Source: Chersky-267 sp963744115
GTDB taxonomy: Bacteria; Chloroflexota; Limnocylindria; Limnocylindrales; CSP1-4
Length of the DNA stretch: 64,000 bases
Direction: 5' to 3'
Assembly: GCA_963744115.1 (NCBI GenBank)
Contig: CAVUSI010000003.1
Coordinates: forward strand, 1,426,001 to 1,490,000
The position numbers and the translations under genes were made by a program. How positions within the stretch are numbered: position 1 is the first letter of the stretch; every line of letters starts with the position of its first letter. Below are positions 33,886 through 41,661 of the stretch, one piece after another. The notes beneath the pieces were generated by a model, which had not been told where the DNA came from, did no database searches, and was given only the letters and a program-made list of their open reading frames with translations.

Positions 33886-35119
33886 GTGACGGAGCCCGGG
33901 CTCGACCGACCGCCGCGGCCGGACGACATCGCCCCGGCTCCGACGGCCGCCGACCGGGCCGCCTGGGCGAGGGCGGACCGGATCTCGCGGCCGACCCGAG
34001 TGGACCGTCTCCGGGAGCGGTTGGTCGAGGCGGGAGTCGACGCCTACTTCGGGGTCCGGAGCGAGAACGCGCGGTACCTGACCGGGTTCGTCCTCGGGGA
34101 CGGCGAGGATCGCGTCGCGGGATCGTCCGGCTGGTTCCTGGTCGGCTCGGACGAGGTCGTCCTGTTCGCCGACAGCCGGTATGCGATCCAGGCTGCGCGT
34201 GAGGCTCCCGGCGCTCGGATCGAGCCGGTCTACGGCGACATCGAGAAGCGCTGGCCGGAGCTGATGGCCTCGCTCGGGGCGCGGCGGGTCGCGGTCGAGG
34301 CCGATCACGTCAGCCATGCGACGTGGACGAAGCTCGCGGCGGCCGCCCCCGACGTGGAGCTCGTCCCGGCCGCCGGCTGGATCGAGGCGCAGCGCGCGAT
34401 CAAGGAGCCGGCCGAGACGGTCCGGATCGCCGCGGCCTGCTCGGTCGCGGATCTCGCGCTCGCGGCGCTCCTGCCGGAGATCCGGGTCGGGGTCACCGAG
34501 CGGGAGCTCGCCTTCCGGCTCGAATGGCTGATGCGGACCGGCGGGGCGGACGGGCTGGCCTTCGACGTCGCCTGTCTGGCCGGCCCCGAGGCGGCGCTGC
34601 CCCACGGGTCGCCGGGCGATCGCGCCGTGGCCCACGGTCAGGTCCTGCTGTTCGACTTCGGGGCCCAGGTCGACGGCTACCGCAGTGACATGACCCGGAC
34701 GTTGTTCGTCGGCGAGCCGTCCCCGCGCGACCTGGCGATCTACGAGCTGGTGGCCGAGGCCCAGGCGACGACGATCGAGGGCATCGCCGCGTCGATCCGG
34801 ACCGGCGCCGTGCTGCCGAGCGGACGCGCCGCCGACGGTCTCGCCCGGGACGTCATCAATGCCGCCGGCCACGGCGGGCACTTCGGCCACGGGACCGGTC
34901 ACGGGATCGGACTCGCCACCCACGAGCTGCCAAGCCTCGGCCGGATGGCGACCGACGATCCGCTGCCCGAGCCCGACGGTCTTCAGCGTCGAGCCGGGGG
35001 TCTACCTCGACGGCGAGATGGGCGTCAGGATCGAGGATCTCGTGGCGATCGACGTCGATGCCGGACGCTGCGTCCGCCTCACGAACTTCCCGCGCGAGGT
35101 CGTCGTCGTCGACGGCTGA
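33886..35119 (+). CDS. Xaa-Pro aminopeptidase/prolidase, M24B (one frame break)
   Basis: A pita-bread metallopeptidase of about 410 residues after correction. The N-terminal creatinase domain (RLRERLVEAGVDAYFGVRSENARYLTGF) precedes the catalytic domain. Metal ligands are two Asp in FDFGAQVDGYRSDMTRT, a His in GTGHGIGLATHELPS, a Glu in SVEPGVYL and a Glu in GVRIEDLV. The last two lie in the next frame. The switch is explained by an extra C in CCC at 34966-34968, giving LPSPTVFSVEPG. The GTG start is the first in-frame start that leaves the full N-domain. The efp gene follows after 140 nt, the classic pepP/pepQ-efp pairing in many bacteria. Confidence 0.88.
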
Positions 35120-35164
35120 CCCGGTCGAGGATCCGGCTGCGCGAGTTGAGCGGGGAATAGCCGC

Positions 35165-35249
35165 TACAATCCGGCGACACACCTCGGACCCGGCCGTCGC
35201 CTCGGGACCACCCGTCCGTCGCTCGGCGCCCGCCGAGCCGCCCCAGGAG
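35165..35249 (+). promoter_or_regulatory. Promoter box, leader and ribosome site of efp
   Basis: TACAAT (35165-35170) is a good -10 box. The transcript would have a leader of about 80 nt ending in AGGAG (35245-35249), 10 nt before the ATG. No specific structure was recognised in the leader. Confidence 0.5.
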
Positions 35250-35259
35250 CCCGCCCAGC

Positions 35260-35817
35260 ATGATCTCGACCGGTGAGCTGAAGAAGGGCGTCGCGATCGA
35301 GCTCGATGGCGACCTCTGGCAGATCCTCGACTACCACCACATCAAGATGGGTCGCGGCTCGGCCCAGGTCCGGATCACCCTCCGGAACATCAAGAAGGGC
35401 CAGACGGTCGAGCGCTCGTTCCAGGCCGGGACGAAGTGGCCGCGGGCGTCGATGGAGCGCCGCCCCGTCCAGTTCCTGTATCGCGACGGGGACGACTTCC
35501 ATTTCATGGACACCGACACGTACGACCAGTTCCTGCTGTCGGCCGAGCAGCTCGATACCGCCGTCCACTACCTCACCGACGGGATGACGCTGGAACGGAC
35601 GAGCTACCAGGGCGAGACCATCGGCGTCGAGCTCCCGGTCACGGTCGACCTCGTCGTCACCCAGACCGAGCCCGGCTTCGCCGGCGACACGCAGACCGGC
35701 GCCCGCAAGCCGGCGACGACCGAGAGCGGCCTCGTGGTCACCGTGCCGATCTTCGTCGAGGAGGGCGACACGATCCGGGTCGACACCCGGACCGGCGAGT
35801 ACCAGACCCGGGTCTGA
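35260..35817 (+). CDS. efp: Elongation factor P with Arg at the loop tip
   Basis: Translation factor that rescues ribosomes stalled at polyproline. It has 185 residues in three beta-barrel domains (KOW-like N-domain, then two OB folds), starting MISTGELKKGVAIELDG and ending GEYQTRV. The functional loop reads HIKMGRGSAQVR, with R32 at the tip where E. coli has the lysylated Lys. An Arg tip is known from the EarP/rhamnose group, but the flanks (KMGRGS) differ from that clade and no earP is in the window, so the modification state is open. The polyproline runs in nearby proteins (for example PPPPPPP at 14.7 kb) would need EF-P. Confidence 0.94.
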   Translation: MISTGELKKGVAIELDGDLWQILDYHHIKMGRGSAQVRITLRNIKKGQTVERSFQAGTKWPRASMERRPVQFLYRDGDDFHFMDTDTYDQFLLSAEQLDTAVHYLTDGMTLERTSYQGETIGVELPVTVDLVVTQTEPGFAGDTQTGARKPATTESGLVVTVPIFVEEGDTIRVDTRTGEYQTRV

Positions 35818-35826
35818 GGTGGCCGG

Positions 35827-37284
35827 GTGACCGACCGCGAACCGCCGGACTGGGCCCTCCCGGCATGGGACGCGACCGACGCGTCGCCGCGCCGGGGGCG
35901 CGATGCCGGCGGCTCGGAGCCCCGCTCGGTGCCACGCCCCGAGCCTGCCGACCGAGTCGTGCCGGCGGGGACGTTCGGGCTGACGATCCTCGGGGTCTCG
36001 GACGTGACGCGGGCGGTCCGTGAGGCCGTCCGGAGCGATGACCGCCTGCGCGACGTGTGGGTCGAGGGCGAGGTCGGCCGGGTGACCGTCTCGAGCGCCG
36101 GCCATGCCTACTTCACGCTCAAGGACGATCGCAGCCAGCTCCAGTGCGTCTGGTTCCGGGACGATCGGATGGCCTCGCCGTACGAGCCGCGGACGGGCCT
36201 CCGGGTCGTGGCCAACGGCCGGGTCGACGTCTTCGATGCCAACGGCGTCTACCAGCTCTACGTCAGCTCGGTCCAGCCGGCCGGGTTCGGCGATCTGGCC
36301 CTCCGGTTCGAGGCGCTCAAGGCCCGACTCAGCGAGGAGGGCCTGTTCGACGCCGGGCGCAAGCGACCGCTGCCCGACCGCCCCGCCGTGATCGCGGTGG
36401 TGACCAGCGAGACGGGCGCCGTCTGGCACGACATCCGGAACGTCCTCGCCCGACGCTGGCCGTTGGCCCGGGTCGTCCTTTCGCAGTGCCAGGTCCAGGG
36501 CACGGGGGCACCGCCCAGCATCGTCCGGGCGCTGGCCTGGGTCGACCGCTATGCCGAGCGCTGCGTCCGGGACGGGCGGCCCGGCGACGCTCCATCGGTG
36601 ACCATCCTCGCCCGGGGCGGCGGGTCGCTCGAGGATCTCTGGTCGTTCAATGACGAGACCGTCGTCCGGGCCATCGTCCGGCACTCGCTCCCGGTGGTCT
36701 GCGGGGTCGGTCACGAGACCGACGTGACCCTGGCCGACTTCGCCGCCGATCGCCGCGCGCCGACGCCGTCCGCCGCCGCCGAGATCGTCGTGCCCGACCG
36801 GGTCGAGCTGGCCGGGGTGCTCGTCGCCGAGACCCGCCGGCTTCGCGCGGCTGCCGCCCGGATCGTCGCTGCGGCGGGGCGCGACGCCGCGGCGGAGCGC
36901 CGGGCACTCGATGCGCTGAGCCCGGTGGCCCACCTCGCGGCGAGTCGAGAGAGAGCCGGGCTGCTGCTCGATCGGGCGACCCGCGCGGTCGAGGTCCGCC
37001 TCGAGGCGGGTCGGGGCGGGGTCGGCCGATCCGCCCAGCGCCTCCGGCCCGCGGTCGCGACCCGCCTGGCCACGGCTCACGCGACCGTCGATGCCGCGGC
37101 CGCGTCCCTCGGCGCGCTCGGTCCCGCCGCCACGCTCGAGCGTGGGTATGCCATCGTCCGGCGTTCCGCCGACGGCCGTATCGTGCGCGACCCCGCCGAG
37201 GCGCCGGCGGGGGAGGGGCTGTCGATCCGGGTCGCCCGGGGCGAGCTGGCCGCGACGGTCGATCGCATCGAGGGCCAGCGATGA
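35827..37284 (+). CDS. xseA: Exodeoxyribonuclease VII large subunit
   Basis: A 485-residue catalytic subunit. The N-terminal OB-fold begins after an extension of about 45 disordered residues (DVWVEGEVGRVTVSSAGHAYFTLKDD). The core contains AVVTSETGAVWHDI, ILARGGGSLEDLWSFNDE and VGHETDVTLADFAADRRAPTPSAAAE, followed by a long helical region (about 320-450) typical of XseA. It begins 10 nt after efp and its stop overlaps the ATG of a tiny gene that precedes xseB. Confidence 0.94.
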   Translation: MTDREPPDWALPAWDATDASPRRGRDAGGSEPRSVPRPEPADRVVPAGTFGLTILGVSDVTRAVREAVRSDDRLRDVWVEGEVGRVTVSSAGHAYFTLKDDRSQLQCVWFRDDRMASPYEPRTGLRVVANGRVDVFDANGVYQLYVSSVQPAGFGDLALRFEALKARLSEEGLFDAGRKRPLPDRPAVIAVVTSETGAVWHDIRNVLARRWPLARVVLSQCQVQGTGAPPSIVRALAWVDRYAERCVRDGRPGDAPSVTILARGGGSLEDLWSFNDETVVRAIVRHSLPVVCGVGHETDVTLADFAADRRAPTPSAAAEIVVPDRVELAGVLVAETRRLRAAAARIVAAAGRDAAAERRALDALSPVAHLAASRERAGLLLDRATRAVEVRLEAGRGGVGRSAQRLRPAVATRLATAHATVDAAAASLGALGPAATLERGYAIVRRSADGRIVRDPAEAPAGEGLSIRVARGELAATVDRIEGQR

Positions 37285-37439
37285 TCGGGGACCTGATCGT
37301 CCTGGTCGGGATCGTCGTCGTTGCCGGAGCGGCCGGGATCGCCCTTGGTATGCTCCTGGCGCCGCGGATCGGCCGGCTGATGGAGCGCGGCGACGAGACG
37401 GTGACCCCCGAGGAGTCCGGTGACGATCGCCAGCCCTGA
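37281..37439 (+). CDS. 52-residue single-helix membrane protein between xseA and xseB
   Basis: The ATG at 37281 overlaps the xseA stop (ATGA). The frame encodes one N-terminal helix (LIVLVGIVVVAGAAGIALGMLL), then APRIGRLMERGD and an acidic tail. It ends 20 nt inside xseB. Start-stop overlap on both sides and the clean helix-plus-charged-tail pattern suggest a translated gene. Function is unknown; a role tied to exonuclease VII is only a guess from position. Confidence 0.5.
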   Translation: MIGDLIVLVGIVVVAGAAGIALGMLLAPRIGRLMERGDETVTPEESGDDRQP

Positions 37440-37728
37440 CCCGACCGATGGCGCAGGCACGACGCCGTCGAGCGGGCCCGATCCGTCCGAGCTCACGTTC
37501 GACGAGGCGCTGGTCGAGCTGCAGCGGGTGGTCGCGGCCCTCGAGGCGGGCGGGACGCCGCTCGAGGCGTCGATCGCCCTCTACGAGCGCGGGGTGGCGC
37601 TCCACGAGCGGTGCGCGTCGCTGCTGGCCGACGCCGAGCTCCGGGTGAGCCGGCTGGTCGAGCGCGCCGGAGGTGCCATCGAGGCGCTGGAGCTCAAGCC
37701 GGCGGACGAGGGCGCCGACCCGCGCTGA
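37420..37728 (+). CDS. xseB: Exodeoxyribonuclease VII small subunit
   Basis: A 102-residue protein. A Pro/Ser-rich N-terminus of about 22 residues leads into the small-subunit helical hairpin: LTFDEALVELQRVVAALEAGGTPLEAS and LYERGVALHERCASLLADAE, which binds the XseA coiled coil. The start is a GTG that lies inside the tiny upstream gene. The dxs promoter box follows 68 nt downstream. Confidence 0.92.
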   Translation: MTIASPDPTDGAGTTPSSGPDPSELTFDEALVELQRVVAALEAGGTPLEASIALYERGVALHERCASLLADAELRVSRLVERAGGAIEALELKPADEGADPR

Positions 37729-37795
37729 GATGCGACGGCGGCGTCGGACGCGGCACGGGGACGCGCGCCGAACCCCGCCGGCTCGACCTCCGGGG

Positions 37796-37801
37796 TAGAC
37801 T
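37796..37801 (+). promoter_or_regulatory. Putative -10 box (TAGACT), leaderless start for dxs
   Basis: TAGACT ends exactly 7 nt before the dxs ATG at 37809. The box and spacing equal those of hisS and the decarboxylase at 59.9 kb. Confidence 0.6.
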
Positions 37802-37808
37802 CCGCCCG

Positions 37809-39902
37809 ATGACCATCCTGTCGGAGCTCCATGGTCCAGCCGACCTGCGCGGTCTCGACGACGCCCAGCTCGAACAGCTCGCGGAGGACATCCGCGAGGT
37901 CATCATCTCGACGGTCGCGACGACCGGGGGCCACCTCGGCTCGTCGCTCGGGGTCGTGGAAGTCGCGATCACGCTCCACCGCCTGTTGGAGTCGCCACGC
38001 GACCGGATCGTCTGGGACACGGGACACCAGGCCTACCCGCACAAGCTGCTGACCGGCCGGCTCGCTCGGTTCGGCTCGCTCCGCCAGCTCGACGGGGTCG
38101 GTGGGTTCCCGCGCCGCAGCGAGTCGCCCCACGACGTCTTCGACGGCGGCCACGCCGGGACGGGCCTGTCGATCGCCCAGGGGCTGGCCGAGGCCCGCGA
38201 CCTCCGCCACAGCTTCGAGCGCATCGCCGTCGTCGTCGGGGACGCAGCCCTGATGAGCGGCCTCAGCCTCGAGGCCCTCAACGACATCGGTCACCGCGGC
38301 ACGCAGATGCTGATCGTCCTCAACGACAACGAGATGTCGATCAGCCCGACCGTCGGCGCCTTCAGCAAGTACCTCAGCCAGATCAAGCTGTCGCCCGCCT
38401 GGCAGCAGAGCCGGACCGCCTACGATCGGGCGATCGAGCGTCTGCCCGTGGTCGGCGAGACGGCCCTCGAGCTGTCCCGGCGCTTCCGCAAGTCGGTCGT
38501 CAACTTCGCTCAGCCGGGTCAGCTGTTCGAGGACCTCGGGATCACCTACATCGGGGTCGTCCCGGGTCACGACCTCCAGGCGCTCGAGCGGACGTTCGCC
38601 CAGGCCCTCGAGCTGCGCGAGCCGGTCATCGTCCACGTCCGGACGCAGAAGGGCCGTGGCTACCGGCCGGCCGAGACGGATCAGATCGGGTTCCACGGCG
38701 CGGCGCTCCCGCCGATGACCGATGCCTACGAGGTCCGCAGCCACGGCGCGAACGGCTCGAACGGCGCGGCGGCCAGCGGCGCCGCGGCCAACGGCGGGGC
38801 GGCCAAGGGCGCGAACGGAGCGGGTCGTCCGGCGCTCGACCCCGGCATGGACGACGACGCCACGCCGGCGGTGCCGCGCCCGGATGCGCCCAGGAAGTCC
38901 CCCAACTACACCGCCTATTTCAGCGCCGAGCTCGTCGAGCTGGCGAGGACCGATCGTCGCATCGTGGCGATCACGGCAGGGATGCCGACCGGGACCGGGC
39001 TGAACCGGTTCCAGGCCGAGTTCCCGGAGCGGTTCTTCGACGTCGGCATCGCCGAGCAGCATGCGGTCGCGCTGGCGACCGGCCTGGCCATGGGCGGCGA
39101 GCGACCGGTCGTCGCCATCTACTCGACGTTCCTCCAGCGGGCGTTCGACCAGACCGTTCACGACGCCTGCCAGAACGACCAGCCGGTGGTCCTCGCCGTC
39201 GACCGGTCGGGCCTCGTCGGCGAGGATGGGACGAGCCACCAGGGGATGTTCACGCTGCCGGCGCAACGCCAGATCCCGCACCTCGTCATCGCCAGCCCGA
39301 AGGACGAACAGGAGCTCCGGTCGCTGCTCCACACCGCGTTCGCGCAGGACCATCCGTTCGCGCTCCACTACCCGCGCGACCCCGGCTTCGACGTCCCGCC
39401 GGTCGCCCCGTCGATCCTGCCGGTCGGTCGGGGCGAGACCCTGCGGGCGGGCGCCGACATCCTGTTCGTCGGCTTCGGGCCGATCATCGCCCGGGGCATC
39501 GAGGCGGCCGACGCGCTGGCGGCCGAAGGCTGGTCGGTCGGGGCGATCAATGCCCGGTTCGCCAAGCCCCTCGACCGGGAGCTCATCCTCGGGGCGGCCC
39601 GCGGGAAGCGGCTTGTGGTGACGCTCGAGGAGAGCGTGGTGACCGGAGGGTTCGGTTCGGCGGTCCTCGAGCTGCTCGAGGAGGCCAGGCTGGTCGATCC
39701 CGCCTACCGCGACGTCGCGCTGAAGATCGTCGGGATCCCAGGGGACCGGTTCGTCGATCACGGCTCCGTGGCGGATCTGCGCGAGCTCATCCGGCTCGAC
39801 GCGGGCGGGATCGCCGCCCAGGTGCGCGAGACGATGGCGACACTCGGTCTGGCCGCTCCCGGACCGACGGACCGACCGACCCCGGTCATCCGCGAGGCCT
39901 GA
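37809..39902 (+). CDS. dxs: 1-deoxy-D-xylulose-5-phosphate synthase
   Basis: Thiamine-diphosphate enzyme for the first MEP-pathway step, 697 residues (the family is about 620-640). Visible: TTGGHLGSSLGVVE, DTGHQAYPHKLLTGR, the ThDP motif as VVGDAALMSGLSLEALN (the usual GDG is GDA), NDNEMSISPTVGA, and in the second domain DVGIAEQHAVALATGLA with catalytic Glu. The usual GHSSTSIS is GHAGTGLS. A Gly/Ala/Asn-rich insert of about 40 residues (38.74-38.85 kb) separates domain I from domain II and explains the extra length. It opens the dxs-tlyA-nadK-recN-xerD block. ispH of the same pathway is at 50.1 kb. Confidence 0.93.
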   Translation: MTILSELHGPADLRGLDDAQLEQLAEDIREVIISTVATTGGHLGSSLGVVEVAITLHRLLESPRDRIVWDTGHQAYPHKLLTGRLARFGSLRQLDGVGGFPRRSESPHDVFDGGHAGTGLSIAQGLAEARDLRHSFERIAVVVGDAALMSGLSLEALNDIGHRGTQMLIVLNDNEMSISPTVGAFSKYLSQIKLSPAWQQSRTAYDRAIERLPVVGETALELSRRFRKSVVNFAQPGQLFEDLGITYIGVVPGHDLQALERTFAQALELREPVIVHVRTQKGRGYRPAETDQIGFHGAALPPMTDAYEVRSHGANGSNGAAASGAAANGGAAKGANGAGRPALDPGMDDDATPAVPRPDAPRKSPNYTAYFSAELVELARTDRRIVAITAGMPTGTGLNRFQAEFPERFFDVGIAEQHAVALATGLAMGGERPVVAIYSTFLQRAFDQTVHDACQNDQPVVLAVDRSGLVGEDGTSHQGMFTLPAQRQIPHLVIASPKDEQELRSLLHTAFAQDHPFALHYPRDPGFDVPPVAPSILPVGRGETLRAGADILFVGFGPIIARGIEAADALAAEGWSVGAINARFAKPLDRELILGAARGKRLVVTLEESVVTGGFGSAVLELLEEARLVDPAYRDVALKIVGIPGDRFVDHGSVADLRELIRLDAGGIAAQVRETMATLGLAAPGPTDRPTPVIREA

Positions 39903-39955
39903 CGGCTCGGACCTCCGGTCAGTGTCGAGAGATGTCGCGGTGCAGCGGGCTGTGC

Positions 39956-39961
39956 CACGAT
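39956..39961 (+). promoter_or_regulatory. Weak putative -10 box (CACGAT) for tlyA
   Basis: CACGAT ends 6 nt before the GTG at 39968. It lacks the leading T of the other boxes, so this is a weak call. The spacing is why the GTG is preferred over an ATG at 39932. Confidence 0.3.
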
Positions 39962-39967
39962 AGCCCG

Positions 39968-40819
39968 GTGAGCGCGGAGACCGTCCCGATGACCCGGCAG
40001 CCACGCCAGCGGCTCGATCTGCTGCTCGTCGAGCGCGGTCTCGCCGAGTCGCGGAGCCGGGCCCAGGCCCTGGTCCTGGCGGGCAAGGTCCGGGTCGGCG
40101 AGGGCGACGGAGCTCGTCGCGACCTGAAGTCGGGGGACCTCGTCGATCCGGCGTCGCGCATCACGGTCGAAGCCCCCGAGCCCTACGTGTCGCGCGGGGG
40201 CCACAAGCTGGCCGCGGCGCTCGATGCCTTCGGGATCGATCCGGCCGGCCTGGTCGCCCTCGATGCCGGAGCCTCGACCGGTGGCTTCACCGACGTCCTG
40301 CTCCAGCGCGGTGCGGTCCGGGTGTACGCCGTCGACGTCGGGCGCGGGCAGCTGGCGAACGCGCTCCAGCTCGACCCACGGGTCGTGTCGTTGGAACGCA
40401 CGAACGCCCGGACCCTTGGCCCGGGCGTGCTGCCCGAGGTCGTCGGGATCGCCGTCGTCGACGTGTCGTTCATCTCGCTCGGTCTCGTGCTCGGCCCGAT
40501 CGCCGGCTGCTTCGAGCCGCGCGGCGGTCCGCTCGTGGCGCTGGTCAAGCCGCAGTTCGAGGCCGGCCGGGGCTCCCTTGACAAGGGCGTCGTCCGCGAT
40601 CCGGCGGTCCACCTGGACGTCCTCCGTCGCACCGTCGCGACGGCGCGCGGCCTGGGTCTCGCGGCGAGCGGCGTCTTCGCCTCGCCGATCCTCGGTCCCG
40701 ACGGCAACCGCGAGTTCCTGCTCCATCTCGAGGTCGGCGGTCCGGCCCGGACCGCGGCCGGCGACGCGGCCCTCGACACGCTGACCGACGAGCACCTCGT
40801 GGAGGTCGCCGAGTCATGA
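39968..40819 (+). CDS. tlyA: TlyA-family rRNA 2'-O-methyltransferase
   Basis: A 283-residue SAM-dependent enzyme. An N-terminal S4 RNA-binding domain (QRLDLLLVERGLAESRSRAQALVLAGKVRVGEG) precedes an FtsJ/RrmJ-like fold with YVSRGGHKLAAALDAFGI, the SAM motif ALDAGASTGGFTDVLLQRGA, VVDVSFISLGLVL and ALVKPQFEAGRG. In mycobacteria TlyA methylates 16S and 23S rRNA (C1409/C1920) and affects capreomycin sensitivity. The tlyA-nadK-recN order is conserved across many phyla. nadK overlaps its stop by four bases. Confidence 0.92.
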   Translation: MSAETVPMTRQPRQRLDLLLVERGLAESRSRAQALVLAGKVRVGEGDGARRDLKSGDLVDPASRITVEAPEPYVSRGGHKLAAALDAFGIDPAGLVALDAGASTGGFTDVLLQRGAVRVYAVDVGRGQLANALQLDPRVVSLERTNARTLGPGVLPEVVGIAVVDVSFISLGLVLGPIAGCFEPRGGPLVALVKPQFEAGRGSLDKGVVRDPAVHLDVLRRTVATARGLGLAASGVFASPILGPDGNREFLLHLEVGGPARTAAGDAALDTLTDEHLVEVAES

Positions 40820-41661
40820 CCGCCGTGACGCGGATCGGCTTCGCGTACAACCCCACCAACGATGCCGCCGACGAGCTGCGGGAGCGAGCCGAGGGGTGGT
40901 GCAGCGTCCGCGGGCTGGCCCACTGGGCGGCGCCGTCGGGTGAGTTCGAGACGCTGCTGCGGGAGCTTCCGACCACCGACATCCTCGTCGTCCTCGGCGG
41001 TGATGGGACGTTCCTCCGCGCCGCGCGGGCCGTGTCCGAGGTGGACGTCCCGCTGCTCGGGGTCAACCTCGGCAAGGTCGGCTTCCTGTCGAAGGTCGAG
41101 GCCGACGGTCTCGAGGGCGTCCTCGCCCAGATCGCGGCCGGCGAGTACAGCGTGGACGAGCGGATGAGCCTGCGCGGACTCGTCCGCCCAGCGGGCCGGG
41201 CGGGCGGCAGCGCGTTCTTCGCCCTGAACGACGTGGTCGTCGCCCGTGGCTCGCTGGCGCGGGTCGTCCGGCTCGACGTCTCGATCGGTCCGAGCCACCT
41301 GGCGACGTTCATCGCCGACGGCCTCATCGTCGCCAGCCCGACGGGATCGACCGGATACTCGTTCTCGGCCGGCGGCCCGATCCTGGATCCGATCAGCCGG
41401 AACCTGGTCGTGACCCCGATCGCCGGCTACCTGTCGGCCATCCGCTCCGTCGTCGTCAGCCCGAGCCAGACCGTCACCGCGCGGGTCGTCGAGGCCGACG
41501 AGGCGCTGGTCAGCATCGATGGACGCGAGGACATCGCGCTGTCGGTTGGGGACGTCGTCGAGGTGTCGGCCGGTCCCAATGCGATCCGCTTCGTCGAGCC
41601 GGCCGGGGCGATCCCGTTCTGGGATCTCCTCCGACGCAAGGTGGAGCTCCTCCCGTCGTGA
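40816..41661 (+). CDS. nadK: NAD kinase
   Basis: Phosphorylates NAD to NADP with ATP or polyphosphate. It has 281 residues. The GGDGT motif sits at residues 61-65 (LVVLGGDGTFLRAAR), GVNLGKVGFLSKVE follows, and the C-terminal half has the beta-sandwich with NDVVVARGS, ADGLIVASPTGSTGYSFSAGGPI and DGREDIALSVGD. These cover the substrate and ATP sites. It starts at an ATG overlapping the tlyA stop, and recN overlaps its stop. Confidence 0.95.
   Translation: MTAVTRIGFAYNPTNDAADELRERAEGWCSVRGLAHWAAPSGEFETLLRELPTTDILVVLGGDGTFLRAARAVSEVDVPLLGVNLGKVGFLSKVEADGLEGVLAQIAAGEYSVDERMSLRGLVRPAGRAGGSAFFALNDVVVARGSLARVVRLDVSIGPSHLATFIADGLIVASPTGSTGYSFSAGGPILDPISRNLVVTPIAGYLSAIRSVVVSPSQTVTARVVEADEALVSIDGREDIALSVGDVVEVSAGPNAIRFVEPAGAIPFWDLLRRKVELLPS

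Noticed and set aside
39932..39967. An upstream ATG start for tlyA
   Set aside because: It would add 12 residues unlike the family N-terminus, and the GTG at 39968 fits the S4 domain start better.
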